A DNA stretch of 64,000 nucleotides from Microbacteriaceae bacterium (GCA_031177985.1 JAPSJW010000003.1:310001-374000), one strand, 5' to 3'; shown: positions 50,528-59,735, counted from the first letter of the stretch. Numbers and translations are program-made. Notes: generated by a model from the letters alone, not told the origin.

Positions 50528-51754
50528 TCACGGTCGGGCGAGACGACCCACCGCCTCGACGTGGTGGGTGTTCGGGAACAGATCGAAGGCCTCGAGCGAC
50601 TGGAGCTCGTAGCCGGCCGCCCGGAAGTAACCCACGTCGCGGGCGAAGGCGACGGGGTCGCACGCGACATAGACGACCTGCGCGGGCGACAGCCCCACCA
50701 GCGCCTCGACGACCTCCCGTCCGGCACCGGAGCGGGGCGGGTCGAGCACGACGGTTCCCCTGGTCAGCGCCGCCCGGTCGCCCACGGATGCCGTTGCCGC
50801 GAGAGCCGGAAGCCACCGCTCGATGCGCCCGGTCTCCGCCCGCGCGTGCGGCAGATCCGCCAGATTCTCCTCCGCGTACCCGGTCGCGCCGGCATCCGCC
50901 TCGACGGTGGTGATGCGGGTCGTCGAGCCGAACCGGTCGGCGACGGCTGCGGCGAGCAGTCCCACTCCCCCGTAGAGGTCGAGGTTGGTAGCTCTCGGAT
51001 CGAAGGCCGCGTCGTCGATCGCGCGCTGCACCGCATCCGTCAGCGTCTGCGCCGCGCTCTCGTGCACCTGCCAGAAGCCGGTGTCCGCCAGGCGGAACTC
51101 GCGGCCGCCCACGCGCTCGACGATGGTGCTCGGTCGCTGCCGCCCGACCACGAGCCGCGGCTCGCCGTCGCCCGCCGCCACCACGTCGACGAACGGCTCA
51201 CCCGCGAACGACTCGCCGAACGGCACGGCGGCAGCCACCGCCTCCGTCGCGAGCGGGAGGTCTTCGACCGGGATGACCTCGTGCGACCGGGCCGCATACG
51301 GCCCGAGCCGGCCGTCGGCGCCGACGTGCAGCCGCACCCGGGTGCGCCAGCGCGTGCCGTCCGGCCGCCCGGGCACCGCCTGCACCTCGACGTCGGAGGT
51401 GACGCCGCCCATCCGCTGCAGCGAGTCGCGCAGCACCTCGGCCTTCAGCCGCCGCTGGTGCTCGGGCTCGATGTGGCCGAACTCGGCTCCGCCGGGCCGC
51501 TCGGCCGGGTCGCGCTCGACCGACGCCTCGCGCCACACGTGCTGCCGTCGGTGCGGGCTCGGCTCGAGCACCTCGACGGTGTCGGCGCGCCAGAACGACT
51601 TCTTGCGGTCCTCGGTCACCCGCACCCGCACGCGCTCTCCGGGGATCGCGTCGGAGACGAACACGACCCGCCCGTCGGACCGCGCGACGGAGATGCCGCC
51701 GTGCGCGATGTTGGTAACGTCGAGATCGAGCTGGGTTCCCAGTGCATCGCCCAT
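50528..51754 (-). CDS. TrmA/RumA-family RNA uracil-5-methyltransferase
   Basis: The product has 408 residues from ATG 51754, 6 nt after a TATGCT box. A TRAM-like N terminus (LDLDVTNIAHGGISVARSDG) precedes the methyltransferase domain with LDLYGGVGLLAAAVADRFG for S-adenosylmethionine, VVLDPPRSGAGREVVEAL, and VVYVACDPVAFARDVGYF holding the catalytic Cys. It methylates uridine C5 in rRNA or tRNA; the site cannot be told. The iron-sulphur cysteine cluster of E. coli RumA is not evident at the N terminus. Confidence 0.88.
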   Translation of the reverse strand: MGDALGTQLDLDVTNIAHGGISVARSDGRVVFVSDAIPGERVRVRVTEDRKKSFWRADTVEVLEPSPHRRQHVWREASVERDPAERPGGAEFGHIEPEHQRRLKAEVLRDSLQRMGGVTSDVEVQAVPGRPDGTRWRTRVRLHVGADGRLGPYAARSHEVIPVEDLPLATEAVAAAVPFGESFAGEPFVDVVAAGDGEPRLVVGRQRPSTIVERVGGREFRLADTGFWQVHESAAQTLTDAVQRAIDDAAFDPRATNLDLYGGVGLLAAAVADRFGSTTRITTVEADAGATGYAEENLADLPHARAETGRIERWLPALAATASVGDRAALTRGTVVLDPPRSGAGREVVEALVGLSPAQVVYVACDPVAFARDVGYFRAAGYELQSLEAFDLFPNTHHVEAVGRLARP

Positions 51755-51760
51755 CCGGAA

Positions 51761-51766
51761 AGCATA
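51761..51766 (-). promoter_or_regulatory. Putative leaderless promoter (TATGCT) for the RNA methyltransferase gene
   Basis: TATGCT read on the minus strand, 6 nt before ATG 51754, within the 20-bp gap to the divergent maf start. Confidence 0.45.
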
Positions 51767-51774
51767 GGAGCGTC

Positions 51775-52413
51775 GTGCGCCTCTATCTCGCCTCGACCTC
51801 TCCCGCACGTCTCGCGACTCTTCGCTCCGCCGGGATCGAACCGGTGCTGATTTCCCCCGGAGTCGACGAGGAGGCGGTCGCGTCGGCGGCCGGTCCGCTC
51901 GACGGGCCCGGGCTTGTGCAGCTGCTCGCCAGGGCGAAGGCGGAGGCCGTCGTCGGCTCCTCGGTCGGCGGCGAGCCGATCGACGGCTTCATCCTCGGCG
52001 GCGACTCGGCGTTCGAACTCGACGGCGCCCTGTACGGCAAGCCGCACCTTCCCGAGGTCGCGCGGGAGCGCTGGCACGCGCAGCGCGGCCGCGAGGGGCT
52101 GCTGCACTCCGGGCACTGGCTCATCGACTCGCGCGGGGGCGTCGTCGCGGGGGGCATCGGCGCGGTGGCCACCGCCGCCGTGCGCTTCGCCGACGATCTG
52201 ACGGATGACGAGATCGACGCCTACATCGCGACCGGCGAGCCGCTGTCGGTCGCCGGCGCGTTCACGATCGACAGCCTCGGCGCACCCTTCATCACCGAGG
52301 TGCGCGGCGACCCCCATGCCGTCGTGGGGCTGTCGCTCGCGACCCTGAGGTCGCTGCTCCTGCAGTTCGGAGTGCCGTGGCCGTCGCTCTGGAACCGGCT
52401 GCCCGGGCGCTAG
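51775..52413 (+). CDS. maf: Maf-family nucleotide pyrophosphatase
   Basis: The product has 212 residues from GTG 51775, with AGGAG 4 nt upstream. YLASTSPARLATLRSAGIEP is the Maf opening, and FILGGDSAFELDGALYGKP has the catalytic Asp. IGAVATAAVRFADDL and GAFTIDSLGAPFITEVRGDP complete the fold. Maf proteins hydrolyse non-canonical or modified nucleoside triphosphates. In M. tuberculosis maf follows accE5 directly (Rv3282, from memory); here four genes intervene. Confidence 0.92.
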   Translation: MRLYLASTSPARLATLRSAGIEPVLISPGVDEEAVASAAGPLDGPGLVQLLARAKAEAVVGSSVGGEPIDGFILGGDSAFELDGALYGKPHLPEVARERWHAQRGREGLLHSGHWLIDSRGGVVAGGIGAVATAAVRFADDLTDDEIDAYIATGEPLSVAGAFTIDSLGAPFITEVRGDPHAVVGLSLATLRSLLLQFGVPWPSLWNRLPGR

Positions 52414-52446
52414 CCCTTCCCCGCCCCCTCTCCCCCCTCTTCCCCG

Positions 52447-52512
52447 CGACACGCCGCGGCCGGGCCGACACGCCGCGCCCGCCGGGCGCGTCTTGTCCCC
52501 GCGACGGCGTGT
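52447..52512. repeat. Short repeats in the maf-accA3 gap
   Basis: CGACACGCCGCG occurs twice (52447-52458, 52466-52477), 19 bp apart, followed by GGCGTGT (52506-52512) in reverse orientation. CCCCGCGAC also occurs twice (52442-52450, 52497-52505). It could be an operator or a degenerate palindromic element; no function can be assigned. Confidence 0.35.
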
Positions 52513-52606
52513 TCTCGCCCGCAGGCGGCGCTCGTTGTCGCCCTCGCCCAGCCCTGCGCATCCCCTCTTGGAGGTCGCCGACAACCGCACCGGGCCCGCG
52601 GCTCAA

Positions 52607-52612
52607 TAGGCT
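52607..52612 (+). promoter_or_regulatory. Putative leaderless promoter (TAGGCT) for accA3
   Basis: TAGGCT followed by 8 nt and ATG 52621, with no ribosome site between. Confidence 0.55.
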
Positions 52613-52620
52613 GGGCGATT

Positions 52621-54378
52621 ATGGCTCGCATCACGAAGGTCCTGGTCGCCAATCGAGGAGAGATCGCTGTCCGCGTGATCCGAGCGGCGAAGGACAGCGG
52701 CATCGGCTCGGTGGCCGTCTACGCCGACCAGGACCGCGACGCCCGGCACGTGCGGCTCGCCGACGAGGCGTACGCGCTCGAGGGCTCGACGAGCGCCGAG
52801 ACGTACCTGGTGATCGACAAGATCCTCTCGGTCGCCCGCCGCTCCGGCGCCGACGCGATCCACCCCGGCTACGGCTTCCTCGCCGAGAACGCAGACTTCG
52901 CCCGCGCGGTCCTCGACGCGGGGCTCATCTGGATCGGCCCGTCGCCCGACGCGATCGATGCCCTCGGCGACAAGGTGTCGGCGCGACACATCGCCGAGAG
53001 GGTCGGCGCGCCGCTCGCGCCAGGAACGCTCAACCCCGTCGACACCGCGGACGAGGTGCTCGCCTTCGTCGACGAGCACGGTCTGCCCGTCGCGATCAAG
53101 GCGGCCTACGGCGGCGGCGGACGCGGCCTCAAGGTCGCCCGCACGCGGGAAGAGGTGCCCGAGCTCTTCGACTCGGCGACCCGCGAGGCGATCGCCGCCT
53201 TCGGCCGGGGCGAGTGCTTCGTCGAGAAGTACCTCGACCAGCCGCGGCATGTCGAGACCCAGTGCCTCGCGGATGCGCACGGCAACGTCGTCGTCGTCTC
53301 CACCCGCGACTGCTCGCTCCAGCGCCGCCACCAGAAGCTCGTCGAAGAGGCGCCCGCGCCGTTCCTCACCGAGGAGCAGGACGCCGCGCTCTACTCCGCG
53401 TCGAAGGCCATCCTGCGCGAGGTCGGCTACGTCGGCGCCGGCACCTGCGAGTTCCTCGTGGCAAAGGACGGCACCATCTCGTTCCTGGAGGTGAACACCC
53501 GGCTGCAGGTGGAGCATCCGGTCTCGGAGGAGGTCACCGGGATCGACCTCGTGCGCGAGCAGTTCCGCCTCGCCGAGGGCGAGGCGCTCGGCTACGACGA
53601 CCCCGCTCCCCGCGGACACTCCTTCGAGTTCCGCATCAACGGCGAGGACCCGGGGCTGAACTTCATGCCCGCGCCCGGTCCCGTGCACGTGTTCCGGGTG
53701 CCGGGCGGACCCGGCGTCCGCGTCGACTCCGGCGTGACGACGGGCGACGTCATCTCCGGCGCCTTCGACTCGCTGCTCGCGAAGCTCATCGTCACCGGCA
53801 GCAGCCGGGCGGATGCCCTCGAGCGCGCCAGGCGCGCCCTCGACGAGTTCGAGGTGGCCGGCCTGCCGACGGTGCTGCCGTTCCACCGCAGGATCGTGCG
53901 CGACCCGGCGTTCACCTCCGACCCGTTCAGCGTCTACACGCGCTGGATCGAGACCGAGTTCGACAACGACATCGAGCCCTGGAGCGGAGCGCTCGAGGAG
54001 CCGAAGCCCCAGCCCGCGCGCCACAACGTCGTCGTCGAGGTCGACGGCAAGCGCATCGAGGTGTCGCTGCCGACCAAGCTGCTGCCCTCCTCGCGAGGCG
54101 CCACCGCATCCGCCGCCCCCGCCCCGCGCCGCCGCAGCACCGCCGCCGTCGCGACCGCGTCGGGAAACACCGTCAAGGCGCCGATGCAGGCGACCATCGT
54201 GAAGGTCGCGGTGAGCGAAGGCGACCGCGTGGTGAAGGGCGACCTCGTGCTCGTGCTCGAGGCGATGAAGATGGAGCAGCCCATCACCGCCCCCAAGGAC
54301 GGCGTCGTCGCCCGCCTCGACGCGACCGTCGGCACGACGGTCTCGGCGGGCCACGTGCTGCTCTCGCTCGACGACTGA
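52621..54378 (+). CDS. accA3: Acyl-CoA carboxylase alpha subunit (biotin carboxylase + BCCP)
   Basis: The product has 585 residues. The biotin carboxylase part runs from [20 protein letters not shown] to about residue 450, with [28 protein letters not shown] (ATP), and [17 protein letters not shown] (catalytic region). After a short Ala/Pro linker the biotin carrier domain has [12 protein letters not shown], whose Lys receives biotin from BirA. It carboxylates biotin for the AccD5 carboxyltransferase. It stands alone with a leaderless promoter, as accA3 does in mycobacteria. Confidence 0.95.
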   Translation: MARITKVLVANRGEIAVRVIRAAKDSGIGSVAVYADQDRDARHVRLADEAYALEGSTSAETYLVIDKILSVARRSGADAIHPGYGFLAENADFARAVLDAGLIWIGPSPDAIDALGDKVSARHIAERVGAPLAPGTLNPVDTADEVLAFVDEHGLPVAIKAAYGGGGRGLKVARTREEVPELFDSATREAIAAFGRGECFVEKYLDQPRHVETQCLADAHGNVVVVSTRDCSLQRRHQKLVEEAPAPFLTEEQDAALYSASKAILREVGYVGAGTCEFLVAKDGTISFLEVNTRLQVEHPVSEEVTGIDLVREQFRLAEGEALGYDDPAPRGHSFEFRINGEDPGLNFMPAPGPVHVFRVPGGPGVRVDSGVTTGDVISGAFDSLLAKLIVTGSSRADALERARRALDEFEVAGLPTVLPFHRRIVRDPAFTSDPFSVYTRWIETEFDNDIEPWSGALEEPKPQPARHNVVVEVDGKRIEVSLPTKLLPSSRGATASAAPAPRRRSTAAVATASGNTVKAPMQATIVKVAVSEGDRVVKGDLVLVLEAMKMEQPITAPKDGVVARLDATVGTTVSAGHVLLSLDD

Positions 54379-54412
54379 CGCGCGCTCGGCTGCCCGTCGC
54401 TGCCGCGGCAGA

Positions 54413-54480
54413 ACGTGGCTGTCCCGCGACATCGATGAGTCGTTCACACACCGGTCAGCGATGTCGCGGAACGTCCACGT
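54413..54480. repeat. 68-nt palindromic element, copy 1
   Basis: 22-nt arms at 54413-54434 and 54459-54480 (19 of 22 positions complementary) around a 24-nt loop. The core GCGACATCG and CGATGTCGC is invariant. The arms match those of the element at 55499-55566 at 19 and 17 of 22 positions in the same orientation; the loops differ. The stop codon of the nuclease-like gene lies inside this loop. Confidence 0.7.
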
Positions 54481-55415
54481 CGCCCACGGGACTCTTGACG
54501 CAGCCCCGCCGCCTGAAGGTGCGCCGCCAGCAGAGGGACGGATGACGCCACCCGCCAGTCCCAGCGCGTGAATCGTGGACCGGATGCCCGGAGCTCGTCC
54601 TCACGCAGCTTCTCCTCGTAGACCACGTCGGCGGGCGTACGGCCGGCGAGGTACCGGGGGTCGCTGTACTTCGCTCTGCCGTCGAACTCCCCGATGAGTG
54701 CCGCTTCGGGCCACCAGAAGTCGACGAGCCAGCGGCCGCCATAGCGCCGACGGAACTCCTGTTGCAGCACCGGGGCGGGGAAACCGGCCCGATGGATCGA
54801 GAGGCGGCTCACCGACTCTCCGGGTGACCCGGAGAGCCCCGAGGCGAATGCGGCGACGAAGCGGGCCTTCGCCGCGCCCTGTCGCATGGGCACGGCCGCC
54901 GCTTCCGCCTCGAGCTCCGCGGGACGTATCGCCGGCCGACCGGCCGCTCCCGCGAGCGCCGCATCGGCCACGACGAGAGCCGTGTCGAGGCGAGCGGTGC
55001 GGGCCAGATCGACCACCGTCCGAGCGAGCGTGGTCACGTGGATGCCGGCCACACACTCCACCTGCGCGGGGTCGGCGTCATGACGCGCGAGCAGCACCGT
55101 CGATCGGCCGCCGCCGGTCCTCGGCGCGGCGACGTGCACCCGGTGCGGCACGGGACCCACCCAGGGCATGCCGTGCAGGATCGCAGCCGACCCGTGCGAC
55201 ACCACTCCACCCCGTCCGCAGGTCGCGAGAATGAGGGCGCGGTGTCGATCGAGAGCATCGAGCGCGTCGTACACCGCAGCGGGCAGGTAGGCGCCCGGCG
55301 CGATTCGGACCAGCTCGCGGCGATTCGCGCCCCGGGTCAGCGCCGCCCGCTCACCGCTCGTCACCGCGTCGTGCGAGAACAGGAGGGCGGATCGGAGACG
55401 CTCGAGCGATGTCAT
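54444..55415 (-). CDS. AbiEi-like / DUF559 (VSR-type) nuclease-like protein
   Basis: The product has 323 residues from ATG 55415. The N-terminal half resembles AbiEi-type antitoxin or regulator heads (FSHDAVTSGERAALTRG, RRELVRIAPGAYLPAAVY, VSHGSAAILHGMPW, VTTLARTVVDLAR). The C-terminal part has a PD-(D/E)xK-like core of the DUF559/very-short-patch-repair type: GESVSRLSIHRAGF, WLVDFWWPEAALIGEFDG, and YEEKLREDELRASG. Such single-chain proteins are common in Microbacteriaceae; their role is unknown. No toxin gene is adjacent. The last 11 residues are encoded by the right arm and loop of a 68-nt palindromic element, and a second copy lies upstream of the gene. Confidence 0.75.
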   Translation of the reverse strand: MTSLERLRSALLFSHDAVTSGERAALTRGANRRELVRIAPGAYLPAAVYDALDALDRHRALILATCGRGGVVSHGSAAILHGMPWVGPVPHRVHVAAPRTGGGRSTVLLARHDADPAQVECVAGIHVTTLARTVVDLARTARLDTALVVADAALAGAAGRPAIRPAELEAEAAAVPMRQGAAKARFVAAFASGLSGSPGESVSRLSIHRAGFPAPVLQQEFRRRYGGRWLVDFWWPEAALIGEFDGRAKYSDPRYLAGRTPADVVYEEKLREDELRASGPRFTRWDWRVASSVPLLAAHLQAAGLRQESRGRRGRSATSLTGV

Positions 55416-55709
55416 GCAGGAGATGCTGCGCGGCCTAGCGCCGATGGGGAGACGCTCCGCAGCATCCGTGGACACCGTCCGTGTGTGGACGAGCACCGAC
55501 GGGGCTGCCCTGCGACATCGAGTGCCTGTCTGTGAGCGCGCCGACGATGTCGCGCGGCGTCCGGGTGGGAAGGAGCCGCGGCAATGGACCCGCGGAGCGG
55601 CCGAAGGAGCCGTGCCGCGGAGCGGCGGCAGCGGCCAGACGCGAGAGGCGCCGGCGCCGCGGCTCGGCCCAGCGCGGCGCCGCGCGCCGGCGGCCGCGCA
55701 ACGCCGGCC
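55416..55709. other. Intergenic stretch with palindromic element and GC-rich tract
   Basis: Apart from the element at 55499-55566, the stretch 55567-55700 is very GC-rich with CCGCGG and GCGGCGCCGCG runs. No gene, promoter or T-tract terminator recognised. Confidence 0.5.
55499..55566. repeat. 68-nt palindromic element, copy 2
   Basis: 22-nt arms at 55499-55520 and 55545-55566 (16 of 22 complementary) with a 24-nt loop; same layout and core as the copy at 54413-54480, 84 bp upstream of the nuclease-like gene's start. Confidence 0.7.
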
Positions 55710-57146
55710 CTACGGCACGATGTGCATCGCCCGGGCCGCATCCGTGATCGCGCCCGAGAGAGAGGGGTAGACCGCGAAGGCGCGGGCCACCTGGTCAACC
55801 GTGAGGCGGTGCTCGACGGCGATCGCGATCGGCAGGATGAGTTCCGAGGCGTGCGGTGCGACGATGACGCCGCCGATGACGGTGCCGGAGCCGGTGCGGG
55901 CGAAGAGCTTCACGAAGCCCTCCTTGATGCCCTGCATCTTGGCGCGGGCGTTCGAGGGAAGTGGCAGCTTGTAGATCTCGCCCTGGGCGACGCCCTCCTC
56001 GATCTGCCGCTGCGACCATCCGACGGTCGCGATCTCCGGCTGGGTGAAGATGTTCGAGGTGACGTTGCGGAGCTCGGTGGGGTTCACCGCGTCGCCCATC
56101 GCGTGGAACACGGCGGTGCGCCCCTGCATCGAGGCGACGGATGCGAGCGGCAGGAAGTCGGAGCAGTCACCGGCCGCGTACACCGACGGCACCGACGTGC
56201 GGGCCACCCGGTTGACGCGGATCTGGCCTCCGTCGTTCAGCTGCACGCCCGCCTCCTCGAGGCCGATGCCGGTCGTGTTGGGCACAGCGCCGACCGCCAT
56301 GAGGCAGTGCGAGCCCTCGACGGTCCGCCCGTCGGACAGGGTCGCGACGACCCCGTTCTCGGTGCGCTCGACGGATGCGGCGCGCGACTTCGAGAGCACC
56401 TCCATGCCGTTGCGCTTGAACACCTCCTCGATGACGTGCGCGGCGTCCTGGTCCTCGCCGGGGAGGACCTGGTCGCGGCTCGAGATGAGGGTGACGCGGG
56501 AGCCGAGCGCGTTGTACGCGGAGGCGAACTCCGCGCCGGTGACGCCGGATCCGACCACGATGAGGTGCTCGGGCACCGCGTCGATGCTGTAGAGCTGCTT
56601 CCAGGTGAGGATCCGCTCGCCGTCGGGCATCGCGGTCGGCAGCACGCGCGGGGAAGCGCCGACCGAGACGACGAGGGTGTCGGCGTCGATCTCCTCGAAG
56701 TCGGTGCGGGCCTTGCCCTGTCCCGTCGAGACGATGAGGCGCTGCGGTCCGTCGAGCCGCCCCTCCCCCGTCACGATCCGCACTCCCGCGCGGATGAGCT
56801 GCGACTTCATGTCCTCGGACTGCTGGCGGGCGAGCCGCATGAGCCGCGAGTTGACCGCTTCGAGGTTCACCGCGACCTCGGGCCGCACCGGGCGGCCCTT
56901 CTCGTTGCGGGCGTAGAACTGCACTCCGAGCTCGGTGGCCTCCCGGATGCTGTTGGTCGCCTCGGCAGTGGCGATGAGGGTCTTCGACGGCACGACATCC
57001 GTCAGCACGGCGGAGCCGCCGACACCCTTGCGCTCGACGAGCGTGACCTCCGCCCCGAGCTGCGCCCCGGCGAGCGCCGCCTCGTATCCCCCTGGCCCTC
57101 CTCCGAGTACTGCGATCCGCTGTTTGCGCTCGAACTCATAGGCCAT
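55710..57146 (-). CDS. lpdA: NAD(P)H-quinone reductase of the LpdA type
   Basis: The product has 478 residues from ATG 57146, with GGAGG 1 nt upstream. IAVLGGGPGGYEAALAGAQL binds FAD, and LIVVGSGVTGAEFASAYNAL binds NAD(P). Where lipoamide dehydrogenases have the redox CxxxxC, this protein has VGGSAVLTDVVPSKTLIATA, with no cysteine pair, so it is not a lipoamide dehydrogenase. That matches M. tuberculosis LpdA (Rv3303c), a quinone reductase. VYAAGDCSDFLPLASVASMQG and the dimerisation tail are intact. It diverges from the nucleoside phosphorylase gene across 82 nt. Confidence 0.92.
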   Translation of the reverse strand: MAYEFERKQRIAVLGGGPGGYEAALAGAQLGAEVTLVERKGVGGSAVLTDVVPSKTLIATAEATNSIREATELGVQFYARNEKGRPVRPEVAVNLEAVNSRLMRLARQQSEDMKSQLIRAGVRIVTGEGRLDGPQRLIVSTGQGKARTDFEEIDADTLVVSVGASPRVLPTAMPDGERILTWKQLYSIDAVPEHLIVVGSGVTGAEFASAYNALGSRVTLISSRDQVLPGEDQDAAHVIEEVFKRNGMEVLSKSRAASVERTENGVVATLSDGRTVEGSHCLMAVGAVPNTTGIGLEEAGVQLNDGGQIRVNRVARTSVPSVYAAGDCSDFLPLASVASMQGRTAVFHAMGDAVNPTELRNVTSNIFTQPEIATVGWSQRQIEEGVAQGEIYKLPLPSNARAKMQGIKEGFVKLFARTGSGTVIGGVIVAPHASELILPIAIAVEHRLTVDQVARAFAVYPSLSGAITDAARAMHIVP

Positions 57147-57215
57147 GCCTCCATTCTCCCGGTCCCGGTGAATCCCCGCCAAACCGGGGGTGCGCTGGCG
57201 GCGAACGGCGACGTT

Positions 57216-57221
57216 TAGGCT
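57216..57221 (+). promoter_or_regulatory. Putative leaderless promoter (TAGGCT) for the nucleoside phosphorylase gene
   Basis: TAGGCT followed by 7 nt and ATG 57229. Confidence 0.55.
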
Positions 57222-57228
57222 GGGGGTC

Positions 57229-58065
57229 ATGTCGACGCCGACCTTCTCCCACCCCCTCGACGACCCCTCGGCCGACCCGTTCGAGGTCGCCGCGCAGGCA
57301 GCCGCCGTGATCGCCGAGCGCACCGGCGTCGAGAAGCACGACCTCGCCCTCACCCTCGGCAGCGGCTGGGCCCGGGCAGCGGATCTGCTGGGCGAGACGA
57401 CGACGGAGCTCGCGGCGGACGAGGTGCCCGGGTTCTCGAAGCCCGCACTCACCGGCCACGTCGGCACGATCCGCTCGATCGCGACGCCGGACGGCAAGCA
57501 CGCCCTCGTGATCGGCGCCCGCACGCACTACTACGAGGGCCACGGCGTGCGTCGGGTCGTGCACTCGGTGCGCACCGCCGCGGCCGCCGGGGCGAAGACG
57601 ATGATCCTGACGAACGGCGCGGGTGGCATCAAGGAGCACTGGCGCCCCGGCACCCCGGTGCTCATCAGCGACCACATCAACCTCACCGCCGACTCCCCGC
57701 TCGAGGGGGCGACGTTCGTCGACCTGACCGATCTCTACAGCGCGCGGCTGCGCGATCTGGCGCGAGGCATCCGCCCCGACCTCGACGAGGGGGTCTACGT
57801 CCAGTTCCGCGGACCGCACTACGAGACCCCGGCCGAGGTGCAGATGGCGAAGGCGATCGGCGGGCACATCGTCGGCATGTCGACCGCGCTCGAGGCGATC
57901 GCCGCCCGCCAGGCGGGCATGGAGGTGCTCGGCATGTCGCTCATCACGAACCTCGCCGCCGGAATCTCCGGCGTGCCGCTGAGCCACGCCGAGGTGCTGC
58001 AGGCCGGCCGCGACGCCGAGGCGGTGCTCGGGGAGCTGCTGGCGCGCATCGTCGAGGCGATCTGA
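57229..58065 (+). CDS. punA: Purine nucleoside phosphorylase
   Basis: The product has 278 residues. LALTLGSGWARAADLLGE (phosphate loop), GARTHYYEGHGVRRV, LTNGAGGIKEHWRPG (purine site), YVQFRGPHYETPAEVQM, and IVGMSTALEAIAARQ are signatures of trimeric PNP. It splits purine nucleosides with phosphate for salvage. It is followed by the phosphosugar mutase gene with a 1-nt overlap (TGATG), which fits conversion of the released pentose 1-phosphate. M. tuberculosis has the same pair, deoD-pmmB (Rv3307-Rv3308, from memory). Confidence 0.93.
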   Translation: MSTPTFSHPLDDPSADPFEVAAQAAAVIAERTGVEKHDLALTLGSGWARAADLLGETTTELAADEVPGFSKPALTGHVGTIRSIATPDGKHALVIGARTHYYEGHGVRRVVHSVRTAAAAGAKTMILTNGAGGIKEHWRPGTPVLISDHINLTADSPLEGATFVDLTDLYSARLRDLARGIRPDLDEGVYVQFRGPHYETPAEVQMAKAIGGHIVGMSTALEAIAARQAGMEVLGMSLITNLAAGISGVPLSHAEVLQAGRDAEAVLGELLARIVEAI

Positions 58066-59735
58066 TGGGCGTCGACCTGATCGCGGACGCCCAGGCCTGG
58101 GTCGCCCAGGACCCGGACCCGGAGACCCGCGCCGAGCTCGAGCGGCTGCTGACGGATGTGGGGGCCGGCGACGAGGGAGCGCTCGCGGAGCTCTCCGATC
58201 GGTTCACCTTCCGGCTGGAGTTCGGCACGGCTGGGCTGCGCGGGGCTCTCGGCGCGGGGCCCAACCGGATGAACCGGGTGCTGGTGTCCCAGGCCGCAGC
58301 GGGCCTCGTGGGCTACCTGCGCGAGCACGAGGAGCGCCCGACCGTGGTGGTCGGGTACGACGGCAGGCACAACTCGGAGATCTTCGCCCGCGACACCGCC
58401 GAGCTCGTGGCGGGGGCGGGCGGCCGCGCGATCCTGCTGCCGCGGATGCTGCCCACGCCGGTGCTGGCGTTCGCGGTGCGCCATCTCGGGGCGAGCGCCG
58501 GGGTCATGGTGACCGCGAGCCACAACCCCGCCCGCGACAACGGCTACAAGGTCTACCTCGGTGGCGAGGACGGCGGATCGCAGATCGTGCCGCCCGCCGA
58601 CAGCGCCATCGCGCGGCACATCGAGCGCATCGCGGCGGAGGTGCAGCTCGGCGACCTGCCCCGCAGCACCGCGTACGAGACGGCGGACGAACAGGTTCTC
58701 GACGAGTACGTCGCCCGCACCGCAGCGCTCTCCGGCGTTCCCGGCGTGCAGCTCGCCGTCGTCTACACGGCGATGCACGGCGTCGGGTGGGAGGTGGCGC
58801 AGCGGGTCTTCCGCGACGCCGGCTTCGCCGAGCCGGTCACGGTGCCCGAGCAGCTCGAGCCGGATCCCGACTTCCCGACGGTCGCGTTCCCCAACCCCGA
58901 GGAGCCCGGCGCGCTCGACCTGTCGCTCGCGAGGGCTGCGGAGGTCGGCGCCGACCTCGTCGTGGCGAACGATCCGGACGCCGACCGGCTCGCGATCGCG
59001 ATCCCGCTCGAGGCGGGCGGCTGGCGTCGGCTCTCGGGCAACGAGATCGGCTTCCTGCTCGGCTGGCGCATCGCCGAGCGGCTGCGGAGCGAGGGGCGCA
59101 CCGCCGACGCGGCGTTCGCGAACTCGCTGGTCTCCTCCCCCGCGCTGGCCGCCGTGGCCGCGCACTACGGCATCCGCTTCGAGGAGACCCTGACGGGCTT
59201 CAAGTGGATCTCGCGGGTCGACGGCCTCGCCTTCGGCTACGAGGAGGCGCTCGGCTACCTCGTCGATCCGGGCAAGGTGCGCGACAAGGACGGCATCTCA
59301 GCCGCCGTCGAGTTCCTCGCGCTCGCCAGCGAGCTCGCGGGACGCGGGGTCTCGTTCGAGCAGCACCTGCGCGACTTCGCCGACCGGTTCGGGGCCTTCG
59401 CCTCGTCGCAGATCTCGCTCCGGGTCGAGCAGCTCGCCGACATCCCGCGCATCCTGCGGGCGCTGCGCGAGCAGCCGCCGAGCGAGATCGCCGGCATCCC
59501 CGTGCAGCGGATCGACGACTTCGCGCAGGGCTACGGTCCGTTCCCGCCGAGCGACATCGTGCGGATCGTGCTCGACGGCGGCGCGCGGGTGATCGTGCGG
59601 CCGAGCGGCACCGAGCCCAAGGTGAAGGTCTACATCGACGCGACCTCGTCCGAGGGTGGAGCGGACGAGCGCATCGCGGCAGCCGCCGACACGGTCTCCC
59701 GACTGGACGCGGCCCTGCGCGAGCGCATCCGATGA
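58065..59735 (+). CDS. pmmB: Phosphosugar mutase (phosphoglucomutase/phosphomannomutase family)
   Basis: The product has 556 residues. FGTAGLRGALGAGPNRMN at residue 50, MVTASHNPARDNGYKVYLG (phosphoserine in ASHNP), VVANDPDADRLAIAI (metal loop), and VRPSGTEPKVKVYID (phosphate binding) are the four signatures. It belongs to the long family that handles glucose, mannose or pentose phosphates; after PNP, ribose 1-phosphate to 5-phosphate is a reasonable role, and supply of mannose or glucose 1-phosphate to the glycan pathways is another. It overlaps the next gene (ATGA). Confidence 0.9.
   Translation: MGVDLIADAQAWVAQDPDPETRAELERLLTDVGAGDEGALAELSDRFTFRLEFGTAGLRGALGAGPNRMNRVLVSQAAAGLVGYLREHEERPTVVVGYDGRHNSEIFARDTAELVAGAGGRAILLPRMLPTPVLAFAVRHLGASAGVMVTASHNPARDNGYKVYLGGEDGGSQIVPPADSAIARHIERIAAEVQLGDLPRSTAYETADEQVLDEYVARTAALSGVPGVQLAVVYTAMHGVGWEVAQRVFRDAGFAEPVTVPEQLEPDPDFPTVAFPNPEEPGALDLSLARAAEVGADLVVANDPDADRLAIAIPLEAGGWRRLSGNEIGFLLGWRIAERLRSEGRTADAAFANSLVSSPALAAVAAHYGIRFEETLTGFKWISRVDGLAFGYEEALGYLVDPGKVRDKDGISAAVEFLALASELAGRGVSFEQHLRDFADRFGAFASSQISLRVEQLADIPRILRALREQPPSEIAGIPVQRIDDFAQGYGPFPPSDIVRIVLDGGARVIVRPSGTEPKVKVYIDATSSEGGADERIAAAADTVSRLDAALRERIR

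Noticed and set aside
55710-57146. Calling the flavoprotein a dihydrolipoamide dehydrogenase
   Set aside because: The redox-active CxxxxC is absent; VGGSAVLTDVVPSK occupies that place, as in LpdA-type quinone reductases.
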